Shown here: piece by piece, positions 34,410 through 60,070 of the stretch
Position numbering within the stretch: the stretch's first letter is position 1
Layout: each line of letters opens with the position of its first letter
Origin: Toxoplasma gondii ME49
Taxonomy: Eukaryota; Apicomplexa; Conoidasida; Eucoccidiorida; Sarcocystidae
DNA length: 64,000 nucleotides
Direction of reading: 5' to 3'
NCBI RefSeq assembly: GCF_000006565.2
Contig: NC_031468.1
Location: 1,760,747 to 1,824,746, forward strand
The notes under the pieces: generated by a model
Databases searched by the model: none
Seen by the model: the letters and a program-made list of their open reading frames with translations, nothing else
Told to the model about the DNA's origin: nothing
Program-made: the position numbers and the translations under genes

Positions 34410-37400
34410 GTATATGTATATATACCATAGCCAGTGTTGAAGGAGTCTTAGTGGGGGATACTGACGTTTCCCTGTTCGGTGTTCTCGGGACTTTCGTGTC
34501 TTTATCAGACCTGGAAAAATGATGTCTCCTCCCCGCTCAAGACTGTTTTTATCCACCGCCGTTTTTTTGCATATCTGGAATGGAATCGCGATAGAACTAG
34601 AATCTGGGTCGTGAACTGTGTGGTTGTTTTTCTGCGAAAAGGCTTTCATACGAACGCTGACATCGCGGGCCTTTTCGCCTCGACGCATGCGCCGCAGTGC
34701 TCTGTCTTTCTACGCAGTCACCCGAAAGTCTGCCGTCGAAAAGAGACAAGCAGAGGGCGACATTTCTCCGTATATATATCCGTCGGCTTATTGATATATA
34801 TATATATATATATATATATACCTACCGGCATTTATGTATATATATATATATATATATATTTCTATGTCGATCTCCATCTCGATTTGTCTATCTGTGTCTA
34901 GTCCTCTATATTATAATACGTAGGCGCGCGTATTGATCTATATACATCCGTATCGACATATCTATGTCTATATATATATGTATGTATATCAGTCTCGATC
35001 AGTCGTTGACTCTATTTCTATGTAGATGTCTTTGTACTGTGTACGCCTGCATTCGTGGCACTTCATGTAGCTGTCAGTGTCTTCTTCCCGATCTTCTTTT
35101 TTGTCTTCCATAACTTTCATTTTTTTTCCTGCGATTTTTTCAGGATTTTTACTATCGTTTCAAGTATCAATTTGGGTTAAAGCGACGCCTGCAAGAACTC
35201 GAAGACACTGCACGGAGCAAGAAGAAGAACCGCCTTCTCGGATCTAAGCAGCTTCGTCGAGAGGAACTTGTTGCAGAGGTGAGAGTTTTTTCTTCTTCGG
35301 AGATGCTTCTCGTCTTCTCTCTTCTCTCGTTTGTTTTTTCTGTCTCGCCCATGAACCTCGGTTTTTTGTGGAACGATGTTTGCGTATTTGCCTTCATCAC
35401 CCTGTGCCTCTGTGCCGGTGCGTTTCTTTTTCACAAGCCAGAAGAAGGAGATAAACAATTATAGAGTTTCTGTAAATATATGTAGTATTTCGAGTGCCGA
35501 GTATCCATTGTTTGTAGTTACGACCCTGGTGTGTCTAGTCTCACGGCGAGGTTCTTCGGTCGTTACACTTCCCAGAAAAGCTGGAAATGTCTTGTCGTTG
35601 TGCGTTTTCCTTCTTTCAGTTGCGTCTTCGCTGTTGGTCTCCTTCGCTTTTCTGTTCTTGTAAGTGATTTTTTTTTTAATTTTTATTTGAATTTTTTTCC
35701 TTTTTTAGGCCATGGCTCGGCTCGAGTCAGAGTGCTCCACCGCGCAAATGCGGAGTTTCAACGCGCAGAATGCGCTGCCCTTCGACGTGTTTAGCGGCTA
35801 TCTCCTTCACCAGCGATCAATCTGGAACGTTCTCAAGGTGAGTTTGCAATTTCAAAAAGTAAAAACAGAGGTCTCGAAAAGGCAGAGAATCTGAGGTTTG
35901 TGAACAAGATTCATGTTAACGACGATGCGTCCTGAAATAAAGAAATCTGCTTCCTTTCTCCCCATCGCTTCTGCTCACGTCAGGACGCGCGTTCTCTCCT
36001 CCCCCTCACGCCCAAGGCTTGCATGCTTTCCACGTAGTTTCCCCCTCCCTTCCGTCTCTTCTATCCTTGTCTCTGTCGTCTTTCGTCGCTTTTTACACCC
36101 TCGTACCGACATCTTTCTTTTCGCTGTCTCTTTCTCTTCTTTCGCAACCTCTTTCACCTCCGTTCTCCCTGTCGCTCGACTCTCTCGATCTCTTCCCTTC
36201 CCCTCCTGTCTCCTCTTTTTTCTCTCTTCCTACTTCTTGTAATCTCTCCATCTCTCTCCATGTGTCTCTTGTCTCCATCTCTGCTTTCTTCTTTGATTTC
36301 GCGTAGGATCCTGTGGGAACTCGTCCGGCGGATGAGGCGCCTGACTCGGACGTGGAAGTGGACGCTCGCGGGCAGCCCGCGCGCGAATTGTTTTTGGAGA
36401 ATTTGCGGGAGGGGTACTTTTTTCCTTCTACTTTTTCGGGATTTGTGCCTCCCGGCCGAGTCGCCAACGTCCCCGCGTGGTTTTCGCCTCCGCTGCATGC
36501 GCCGCCGAAAGGTTCTCGGGGCTTCCCGCCTCGCTCAGCGCAGCCTGCGGCGTCGCCAAGTCAGACGGTGCCTCTTGCATGCGTTCCTGGGTGTTTCTTC
36601 ATCGAAAGGCATCCAGAGCGCCTCCCCACACGGCCGCCTGCGTCGGTCGAGACCCGGGCAGCCGTCCCCCCGACCTCGCAGGCGAACTCGCGCACCCTGC
36701 CCTCACAGTCTCCTTCACACGCCGCTTCATACCTGCCCGCGCCGAGCTTCTCGTACCGACAGCTGAACACCGTTCTGACATGCTTGCAGGCGGCGGCGCA
36801 GCGCGGTCGCGGAAGCGACGAAGATGGACCGTCGTACATGACGCGGTCGCGGTCAGGTCGAAACAACTCGAATTCGAGGGGCAGTGCATGCGGCCAGAAG
36901 GCCTCCCAGACGTCTGTTCCGGGCAGCGGACAAGACCGCGCAGGGTGGCAGAGTCCGAGAGCGCGCGCGCTCGACGCGCTGCTGCTGCGTCTCCGAGGCG
37001 TCTTGCGGGGGAAGCAAACGGGACTGTGGAATTCCCAGAGAAGGCGGCAAGGCCACAGCGAGAAAGCTGCTGGGGTCGCGGCCGTCTCCGGAGAGAAAGC
37101 CGGAATGGAAAACCGCAAATCCAAACTCGGAACTGGCCTCGGAGGCACACTGGCGGGAGGAGTCGGAACAGAAGGTGAGAAAGGAGAGTTTTCGGAGATG
37201 TCTGTGAACGGCGAGGGCGTCGTCGACGGAGAGAGGAGAGAGGCGGCGAGTGGCGGGGAAGACGGCGAGGCGACTGGGGCGTCTGTGCCTCGCGGAAGCT
37301 CGCAACATGCGGAGAGCGCTCTCGAGAGGAAAGGAAGCAGAGAGAGGTTTCCTGCGAGCGATGCGAAACGCTTCAAGAGCGAGGAGAGTGCAGAGAATCT

Positions 37401-40400
37401 CGAAGACCGCGAGCGCAAACGCCTTCTCGCCCTGCAGAGCGGCCAGGCAGCCGCGCTACTGGGTGCGACCGGAGAGGGCACTCAGACAGAAGAGAGCGAG
37501 AGTCTCGCGTCTGGGGTGTCTGCACAAAGCGCGGGCGAAGGCGAGGACCGGAAGAAAGACCTGCCCTCGCCTCCCGCGAGTCAGGAGAAGAAGCCGAACA
37601 TGCCTCAGACAGGCAAGTCCCCTGTGCCGAACAGTCCTGCCTCCTTTTTATGTATGACGGCGAAGCAGAAAGAGGTTCTTCTCGGCATGCTGGACTCGCG
37701 GACTTCTCTCTCCTCGCCGCTGCTGCCGCTGCTCTCTGGAGCGCCGGGGGCGGACCTCAAAAGCCGCAACGCGCCCCTCATGCTCCCCTCCTCCGCGGCG
37801 GGCGTCTCTCTGCCTGGCTCCGCTGCGCTGCTGCGCTCCTCTCTCCTCGCGTCCTCGCCTCTCTCTCCTCTCTTATCCCTCGCCTCGTTAGGCCAGACAG
37901 GCACAGCGGGTGCAGGAGCTGAGGGGAAGGCCGGTGCGGTATTGGGGTGTCAGCGAACGCCCAAGCTGTCTGGAGTGCGTCCCCAGGGTCTGTTGGAGAC
38001 TCTTTCTGCGTCGCTGTCGCGGTCCGTCTCGGGCGTCTCTGCTCTCTCCACGCCGGCTTCTTCTCCTCCTTGCTCGTCTCCGACGCCGCGCGCCGGTTTC
38101 GCCTCGTTGCCAGGTTCGCAGGCAGGTCCGGATCCTTCTCTCTCTCTACTGGCTTCGCTGTCTGCCTCGCCGTCTTCAGGTTCTTCACCCGCGCTCCTCC
38201 CTGCTCTCTCCTCGCAGACTCCACCGCTGTTTCCTCTCGCCGCACATGCGGACTCGGCTGCATCTCCGCTCTCAGCTGCTCTCGCTTTCTCCAAGAACTT
38301 GCCTTCTTCCTCGGCTTCGTCCTCGTCTTCTGCCTCTTCTTCTACCGCGTCTTCCTCTTCTTCCTCGTCTGCGTCCTCGTCTTCTGTGGCATCTGGCGAG
38401 TCGACGGAGACAGGTGTCTCTTCGGCGAAACCTGCGGGGTCTCCGCTGTCGGTACCGCTGGGTGTGCCTGGCGGGCGCGGCCTCAATTGGTCTTCGTCGC
38501 ATGCAGAGATGCTGAGGAGCCTGGCGGCTGCCTCAGCGTCAGGCCTCGTTCTGGAGGGGAAGCCGAGTCCAGAGTGCCTCGCGACACTGGCGAAACTCGC
38601 GTCACAGTCCGAGAAATCAGACAAGAAGGAGGAAGAGACGGGAGGCGGCGTCTCTGGCATGTCGAGTTCCGGGATGACTCCGAGTTCGAGTTCGACTCCC
38701 AGTCACTCTCAGATGTCGGAGACGACTGGAGGCAACGCGGCAACTGCTTCGGTGAAGGGAAGTCCTCAGTCTTCTGCTTCGTCTGTCTCCATGCTTCCTT
38801 CGTCGGCTCTCGGACTGCTCGTTCAGGCGGCTGCAGCGGCGCGGGCGGCTGCGGCGGCGAAGGCCGCGCTAACTCAGCAAAAACCACTGCCTTCTTCGGT
38901 GCTTGCCTCTCCCGCGCTGCTGCCCTCCCACCCCACACCTGTCTCTTCGCGGAGTCTCCTCACGGGCCTAGTGTCTCCGCCGCTGGTCACGTCGCCTGTT
39001 CTCTCGCCCCTTCCTGTTTCGCTGTCTGCTCTCGGGGCGCTGGCTGCAGGTGCGGCAGTCCGAAAGGAAGCGAAGGATGAGAAGCCGGGCGATGCTGCAG
39101 AAGTCTCCTCCACCTTCTCCTCGCCGTTTCTCCCGCCGGCGAATGCCCTCCTCAAGCCGCCAGACAGTTCCTCTCTCCCTCCGAGTGCGTCGCTCCGAGC
39201 AACGCCCAATCGGCCTGCCGGACCCACTCGAAACGCATCCCCCTCTGGACGGACTCCTTCTCTTTCTCCTCTCCCTCCTTCTCTCCCGTCTTCCCTCTCT
39301 TCTCTTTCTTCTCTCTCTTCTTCTCTTCTCTCCAACGTCGCTGCTTCTTCTCCCGGAGGCGCGCCTTGCTCGGTGTCTCCTCTCGGATCCCGCTCTCCGG
39401 AACTGCCCGCTGCCTCGCCTTTCCAGCCCCCGCCACTCTCTTCTCTCGCCGCCTCGGTCTCTTCTGTCTCCCCTGTCTCCGCAAATCCGCAGGCGCTTCT
39501 CGCTGCATGCACCGCGGCGGTCGCCGCCGGAAAGCTGCCCATGGCGTTGGCAGCTGCGGCGCAAGCAGCCGCTTCGAAGAAGGCGGCGCAAGTGCCGACT
39601 GCGGGGGGGATTTGTGGGAGCGCTGGAGCGGGGAAGACAGGTCTTGTGCTTCCCCCGGCTGCGAGTCAAACGGCGAGCCACGGGGCGAAGATCCAAGAAA
39701 GTTCTTTCCTTTGCGCGCCTTCGAGGCCTGTGAATCCTCCTGGAAATCCAGCAGAGTCGACAGACCGATCAAACTGTCGAGCCGCGCAGGGGCGGGGGGA
39801 CCCTGCAGTGGAGACCGCGCATCCAGCAGAGTGTTCAGAGAGAGAAGCGGGATCGAGAGATGTCGGTGCGAGGGAAATAGGTTCCAGCGAACTGGGTTCG
39901 GGAGCCAGCGATGCGGCTAAGTTCCTTGCTCCTGCAAACGAGGACAGAGTGGAAAACGCGGAAGACAACGACCCCGAAGAAGGCGAGGCTGTGGTTCCCG
40001 GTGTCCCTGCAAGACCTGGTGAGTGGGGCGTTCGTACGGAGAGCAGCGGGGGGGCGGCGACTTCTCTCGCGAGAGGAAACGCTGAAGAGCGGCAAGGTGA
40101 CGGGAGTGAAGAAGCTTCTGAGTCTCTTTGTCGCATCGAAATTGCACTGGAGGAGACCAGGACTCTCAATGCAGAAAGCGAAGGATGTGGGGAGACGAAC
40201 GCGGAGTTGTCTTCCCCGTCTGCTGCTCCCTGCGTCCCCGCTTCCGCATGTGTAGACGGGGCAGTGCAGGCAGAGTCAACAGCGACCGTTGCTGTAGCGA
40301 CAGGAGAGACATGCGACACAGAAGAGAGAAAAGAGAGGGAAGGAGAAGGTCAGGGAACTCCGGAGACGGGAGAGACGACAGGCGCAGAAAAGGAGACGAA

Positions 40401-41274
40401 GGAGACGAAGCCACCTGCGTCGCAAACAGTCGTTGGAGCCGGTGAAGCCTCTTTTGGTCCAGCTTCTTCCACGCGCGCCTCTTCGTCGTTGCTGCCAACT
40501 TTCTCCGAAGAAAAGGGAACGGAGCCGACTCTGGTTGCACCTGCAGTTGTCTCTTCGTGCTCTTTTCTTCCCCCAGTGTCACCAGAATCGTTGGAAGAAG
40601 TTCCGGAGACACAGGGACCATCTGAGAAGCAGGAAGATACGCTGTGTGTACACCCGACCGACGGACTTCGCGGAGCGAGTGCGGTCTTCCCTGGCGCCGA
40701 AGCTACGAAAAACTGTTCTGTCTCCGAGGCTACGCAGTCTGCCGAAGGACCTCCCGTAGGGAGTTCTGCTCCTGTGTGTTCTTCTTCTTCAGAGGGGGTC
40801 GCTCCGGATTCTCAACAAGGAGACGGATTTGTTTTGCGTGAGACGTCTCAGGAGCTGTCGGCACTCGGCGTTGTCACTTCTGGGATCGGTTGTTCGCATG
40901 CGGCCCCCGGCTCGTCTCTTGCTGAGGCTAGGCAGACACAAAAAACAGAAGAGAGAGTGGAACTTCCAGAGAAGCCGTCGCGGGAAAGCGCCGCGAAAGT
41001 GGAAGAAGTCGACATGCAGCATGTCGGGGGAGAAGCAGGAACGAAGACTCTGGAGGAGAGAGAACAGTCGGTGGAGATTCAGAGCGAAGAGCAGGAGGGG
41101 TGCCAGAAAAGGGATTTGCATGCGTTGTTGGGAAGTGGAGTAAATTCTTTTTCCTCGGCAGCCGATACTGTTTCTTTGTCGCGGTGTGCGTCTTCGGTCG
41201 CACGAGAAGCAACCGGGGGAGAGAAAGGAGAGGAGAAAGATGAAGAAGAGACTTTCGGAGGCAAGGATCTCTAG
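25563..41274 (+). CDS. Giant SANT-domain protein, probable NCoR/SMRT-like nuclear corepressor scaffold (6 exons)
   Basis: Exons are 25563-32287, 32912-33464, 33907-34062, 35144-35278, 35709-35837 and 36307-41274. The phases close exactly and give 4,221 codons. Residues 2427-2490, joined across the intron at 34063-35143, form a SANT domain with the motifs VWAEAEARTFVEKF, YPKNFEKIASYL and KDCVDFYY. This is the NCoR/SMRT SANT1 pattern, found in scaffolds that bind and activate class I histone deacetylases. Basic helices follow (GLKRRLQELE). A coiled-coil-like basic stretch lies within exon 1 near 27670-27830. The long arms are low complexity: acidic and Ser/Pro-rich in exon 1, Ser/Ala/Pro-rich in exon 6, with poly-Ser at 31306-31363 and 38300-38400. 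The ATG at 25563 follows stops in a leader and has an AGGATGG context. Exon 2's donor (GTACGG) is weak, so that border is least certain. A Toxoplasma HDAC3 corepressor complex with very large unnamed subunits has been described; this gene could be one, which is inference. Confidence 0.82.
31306..31363 (+). repeat. Serine-codon repeat tract in the corepressor-like gene
   Basis: Imperfect TCATCT/TCGTCC trinucleotides encode a run of about 18 residues, nearly all serine. Such runs expand and contract readily and are common in large Toxoplasma nuclear proteins. Confidence 0.8.
34341..34425. repeat. TA-rich microsatellite in an intron of the corepressor-like gene
   Basis: Long TATATA runs with TACA and TGTA interruptions inside the 34063-35143 intron, which splits the SANT domain coding sequence. 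Confidence 0.85.
34794..34990. repeat. Second TA-rich microsatellite cluster in the same intron
   Basis: Perfect TA runs at about 34794-34820 and 34833-34858, followed by imperfect TA/TC repeats up to about 34990. It lies in the SANT-splitting intron. Confidence 0.8.
38300..38400 (+). repeat. Poly-serine coding repeat in the last exon of the corepressor-like gene
   Basis: TCTTCC/TCGTCT-type codons encode about 33 residues of Ser with Ala and Thr. The frame stays open through it. Confidence 0.8.
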
Positions 41275-55777
<14,503 letters not shown>

Positions 55778-57622
55778 GTGCGTGCATGCGCGAAAGCAAA
55801 AAAGTTGGATGGGAGTTCTGTAGTGTTCCGTTAGAGAGAGGCACCGGACTCGTGGGTGAAAACTGAGAGGGGTCGGTATGGTCTGTTCTGGCGGAAGGCG
55901 GAGCATTTGCTTTGCGCGCCGGGTTGGGGAAGTGGTTGAGCTGCGACGAGTTTCGGCGTTTCGTCGGGGCAGAGACCGTGGCGGTTTTTCCTTTTACCTA
56001 GCGGAAAAGGCGCTTCGATGGGAGAGGACCATCTAGCCGCGAATCGCAGCCGAAACTGGGAATGCCAGTGTTTCCCAGAACATGCGTACTGCTGAGTGTA
56101 GTGAGAAGCTATTTTCCTGTCCAGAACTCGGGAAAGCTATGCAGTTCTACGGCAGTGTTTTGATGTGATGAGGAAAAAGTTCTTTCTTGGATTTCCTGGG
56201 AGCCCTGCGCTCGAATTCAGCACTCGGTGCTAAGACTTGTAGAACTCGGTACGTGCAAGGAGATCTAATGGAGTCATAACCAATCCACTCGTTGAAGCTG
56301 TTCTACCGGCATTAGTCGCGGGGAGACAAGTTCCGAACTCCCGATGTAAATTGTTACGAAAAAGCTTACCACATCCTCCGCACGAAAACGGATTGCACGG
56401 GAAGAGAAAGTTGGATTCAGAGAGCAAACACAAGGTCGTATGATCTGGTAACCCCATCTCGCTCATTCCGAATTCCAGTGGAAAACGTGTCACTTTTCCG
56501 TGCCCACGCAGAATTCAATTTTCTGGCGAAGGCAGTGACTAGCCTAAGTACAGACAACAGTAAACTTGACACGAAAGCGGTCATTTCAATCTACACACGA
56601 TAATGTATGTGGTAAGCGTCTTTTTATCTGAAGATGCACTGTAGTTTTCTTTAGTCGCTGTCAGTGTACATGGACACCGGACGTTCTGGCAGTTGCTTGT
56701 AGTGCACACGCCATACGTGGCAGTATGTCTTGCTGTCTGCTCCACGCGCCACAAAGCCTTCCCATCCGTTTTCTCCCACATATGATGGAATACAAGATGG
56801 AACGACGCAAGAAGAAGGTTGATTTGATAGTACAAATGGTGCTGCGTTCGCTGGCGATTCAGGAAGCCCCCGAAACCCCTGGGGGTGGCCACTGGCTTTC
56901 CACTCAATCACTAGCTCCTCCTAATGAGCCACGGACAGCAAAAGGCACTCTTCACAGCTACAACCAGTTAAAAGGAACAACGTTTCCATGACGTTCGTGT
57001 TCGGACGATGCGCGAGTTGAGCACCATTCTCTGCGGGACTGCGGCACGGTTTACACAAAACTTTCAGGACCCATCTTCCGAGTATCCACGTTCTAACCTT
57101 GAAAGCCGGCAAATGTGTTTCCGAGACACGTGAACAAGAAGGGGAAGAGTAATGGGGTTCCTAAGTGGAAGGAAAGAAGCCAAGCGGCCGGACATTCCCT
57201 TTCAGGACACTCTTTGTTGTCTTGTGAGTTTGTCCGCGCAAACAACTAGCGGTTTCTAGGCATGCACTGGCGCATGCGCGGCATACTGTCGACTTCGAAG
57301 TTCTATTTCTCATTTCTGTAGGAAACATTTCGCCACGGTGACGATTCACGTTTCAAAACTCGAGCGCTGTGAGTCTCAGCAGGTTTCAAAATTAGACAAG
57401 TGCCTGTACCCCGGGTGTACCGGACCCCCAGTCTGCGTCGACTTTGTCAGTGTGCTGTGTGCGCGTGCCCGTCGTTCCTCCACCCGCCCTCATATTTTCA
57501 AAAAATCCACGGTTATCTGCTTTTCTCTCTGTAACTGATGACGTCGCTTCCTCCTTTTCGACAGGGTGGGTGTGCGGTCCAAGATTTGTCATCTTCGTGG
57601 GCGTACCACCGGTACCGCGTCA
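55778..57622. other. Intergenic region between ISWI and the XRCC3-like gene
   Basis: It contains the ISWI 3' UTR and the XRCC3-like upstream region. Two GCATGC cores lie at 57260-57279. A pyrimidine-rich acceptor-like sequence (CCTTTTCGACAG) ends at 57564, so the XRCC3-like leader may contain an intron. Small frames, including 56230-56493 on the minus strand, are unsupported. Confidence 0.5.
57260..57279 (+). promoter_or_regulatory. Double GCATGC element upstream of the XRCC3-like gene
   Basis: GCATGC at 57260-57265 and the palindrome GCGCATGCGC at 57270-57279 lie about 350 bp upstream of the ATG. The decamer is identical to the one at 2203-2212 upstream of the CELF-like gene. Motif match only. 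Confidence 0.35.
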
Positions 57623-59068
57623 ATGGCTGATAGCGGAGCGGCGGGAGCCGTCCATACTGCCCCGAGCAGTTTGACGCTGGCGGGTGAAGAACGCGTTTTA
57701 CCGGCATCATCTGACGGTCGCTTCGAAACGCAGGGAGAGTCTGCTGCGTTTTTCGAAGCGGCACAGTCGATAATCAGACTCGCCGCCACAGGTTCCGCCG
57801 CGCCAGCAGATATTTCGCTCCCGTGGCCGCCACCCGCGTACGCGTGCCCACTGCGAACGGCCACGGAAATTCTTGCCTCCGGGGTGTCCAGACACCTTGA
57901 GAGTTGCCCGCTGCCGGTTGGCTGCCGTGCCGTGGATCACCACTTGAATGGCGGAGTTCCTCGGGGGATGCTTGTGGAGATTTCTGGGAAGGCTGGCTGC
58001 GGAAAAACGCAGTTCGCCTTGTCGCTGGTGGCCGAGACCCTCCTTCGGAGCGGCCAACCTGAGGAAAGCCGATGTTCTGCACAGTCTGACGAAGCCCTGG
58101 CGCCGCGGTCCAAAGATGCGCCGTTTAATGCGTTTTCGGAGAATTCTGCGACAGACCCGACGGAACTTCAGACAGAGGCCGACAAGCCCACTGCCGCGTT
58201 TTACATCCACACAGAGGGTGGGTTTCCCGTTCAGCGGCTCCACGAAATTATGAGTGCACGTCGAGTTCGGCACGAGTGCGGCTTCGATTCCACGGTTCCC
58301 GCCGCGAAGGCTCTGATGCAGCGGGTGTTCATGGAGGAAGTTTCCACGGAAGAGGAGCTCTGGGTGACGCTCACTCGGCGGCTGCCGCGTTTGTTTCTGT
58401 CTTACCGCGTGGCGCTGATTGTGATCGACTCGATCGCAGCCGTCTTCCGCCTTCCGGCTTCGAGAACAGATGGCGTGCAAGACCTCAAGGGTTCAGATGC
58501 GAAACACAAAGTGTCGGGCCTCGTGGACCGCGCGACCAAGCTCATGCGGATTGGAGCGATCCTCAGGCGATTCGCCGCCTCTCACGGGGCCTGCTGCCTT
58601 GTCCTCAACCAGGTGAGTGATGTGACTGACGAGGAAGACAATTTGGATCTAAACGTCACGCATTCTTCTCATGCGACGGCGTACGAAAGGAGCGGAACCG
58701 ACCCGGAGGTGCGTCCACGATGTGAAGCCACTTCTCCGCGGTGGGAGTGGCGAAGCGTCGCCACGGGAATCGACGGCGAACTCGTCTGGTCGAGCCGACA
58801 AATGGCCCCCAGGCGGCTGCTCTTTGGTGGGGAAGACCCAAGAGTCCGACCTGCTCTCGGGTGTACGTGGAGCAACTGCGTCGACTGCAGAATGATGATT
58901 CACAGAATGGAGCAGAGATACATGCCCTTTCTCCCGCACAGTGCAGAGGGAGAAGGACCGACCGTTCTTGGTCCGCTACGGTGTTTGCGAGTTGTCTTCG
59001 GCTCAGGTCTCGACAACGCAACTGACATTTTCTTCAGAATCGACACGCAGGGCATCGTCGATCCATAA
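57623..59068 (+). CDS. RAD51 paralogue, XRCC3-like recombination ATPase
   Basis: A single open frame of 481 codons. The RecA-type core has Walker A GKAGCGKT (122-129), the motif FYIHTEGGFPVQRL (193-206), which matches XRCC3's YICTED-FPHKRL region, Walker B LIVIDSIAA (265-273), VLNQV (327-331) and ALGCTWSN (411-418), which matches XRCC3 ALGITWAN. XRCC3 helps RAD51 filaments and Holliday-junction processing during homologous recombination in the nucleus. The protein is longer than animal XRCC3 because of inserts after Walker A (about 144-190) and after the NQ motif (about 331-409). The ATG at 57623 was chosen over an upstream in-frame GTG because an acceptor-like CGACAG ends at 57564 and the leader is poorly protein-like. 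A perfect donor-like CAG/GTGAGT lies at 58610-58618, exactly at NQ/V, but I found no in-frame acceptor. Another RAD51 paralogue is possible; XRCC3 fits best. Confidence 0.8.
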   Translation: MADSGAAGAVHTAPSSLTLAGEERVLPASSDGRFETQGESAAFFEAAQSIIRLAATGSAAPADISLPWPPPAYACPLRTATEILASGVSRHLESCPLPVGCRAVDHHLNGGVPRGMLVEISGKAGCGKTQFALSLVAETLLRSGQPEESRCSAQSDEALAPRSKDAPFNAFSENSATDPTELQTEADKPTAAFYIHTEGGFPVQRLHEIMSARRVRHECGFDSTVPAAKALMQRVFMEEVSTEEELWVTLTRRLPRLFLSYRVALIVIDSIAAVFRLPASRTDGVQDLKGSDAKHKVSGLVDRATKLMRIGAILRRFAASHGACCLVLNQVSDVTDEEDNLDLNVTHSSHATAYERSGTDPEVRPRCEATSPRWEWRSVATGIDGELVWSSRQMAPRRLLFGGEDPRVRPALGCTWSNCVDCRMMIHRMEQRYMPFLPHSAEGEGPTVLGPLRCLRVVFGSGLDNATDIFFRIDTQGIVDP

Positions 59069-60028
59069 CTTGATATGGCCGTTCTTGCCACGAGAAAAGT
59101 TACTGAGATTTTCCATTCGCTTTTTGGCTGTATGAACGGACTGGAACAAAAGCCACAGAGGGCTTTCCTGGTCCGTGACCCAATATCAAAGAGTGCGAAA
59201 AATGTTTTTCTGCTCAAAATGAATTTCGCGCGTACCCAGACCTCCGCTCGATGTCCAAATGAGGCACAGGACATCTTGGTATTCATATATATAAATGTGT
59301 ATGCATAGAGAGCATGAGGAACTGTTTATATAGGACGTTGAGAGGAGTTGGCCAGCGAGTAGAGGTGCTCGTTACGCTTGGTGTAGGTTAACCTCATAAT
59401 ACGAACTTGTTAGGAAAATATGTTTTTTGCGTAAACCGAGGTCGAGCTGGTGGTGTGTAACGCTTTCAGCAGGCTTTTCTTCAGTTCTGTTTTTTGTGGC
59501 CCTCTCTCGTCCACGCGTAGGAACTTTGACAAGCATTCCTAGAATCATCCAAACGCGAAGAAGAGACCACGATTTTGATCGGTGACTGCAAATCGGTCGT
59601 CACTAAACCGGAACGACGGGACGCACAGAGAGACGTTGCGTTGCGTGTCATAATGAGATGCAGACAAGTGTGAGCCTTCTTATCGAACGCCTGACAGCCT
59701 CCTGTCTTTTCTTTTCATCGTATCCGCAGAAGAGGATACTGCTTTTTTCTATCTGAGTCTGCCATGAGTTTCCCGAACGAGGGAAATGAGGCAAGGGACA
59801 CTCGACGCATCGGTGACCACAGGGGCAAGTGTACCGCTTTCTTTGGACATCAAAAGTCTCCCTTTCGTTCCAAAACTCTTTGTGTCCTGGCAAACTTGCT
59901 CACGCTTTCAGGGAATGTTAACGATGTAATAAAACGATATAACGCTCAAGATGCGTTTCCAACGCATCCAACGGAGCCACGTTTAGTCCTCAGTCTCCAT
60001 CTTGAATCGGATAGCTTGCCAGCATCGG

Positions 60029-60070
60029 ATTTCTCCCATACCGTATTTGGTACCTCGGCTATTTGGAGGA
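60029..60070 (+). other. Probable nuclear insertion of mitochondrial cytochrome b sequence (NUMT)
   Basis: In one frame the 42 bp read ISPIPYLVPRLFGG. This closely matches the conserved cytochrome b segment SPIPYLVPWLLGG of apicomplexan mitochondria (W to R and L to F changes). The match stops abruptly on both sides. Toxoplasma nuclear DNA is known to carry very many short mitochondrial fragments. The comparison is from memory of the family sequence, not from a search. Confidence 0.6.

Noticed and set aside
36561..37481. 306-codon minus-strand frame opposite exon 6 of the corepressor-like gene
   Set aside because: Same reason: complementary to Ser/Ala/Arg codon-rich coding sequence, low complexity, no homology.
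31306..38400. Ser-codon repeats as possible CRISPR-like or regulatory arrays
   Set aside because: They are in-frame codon repeats in a eukaryotic gene, with no spacers and no CRISPR context.
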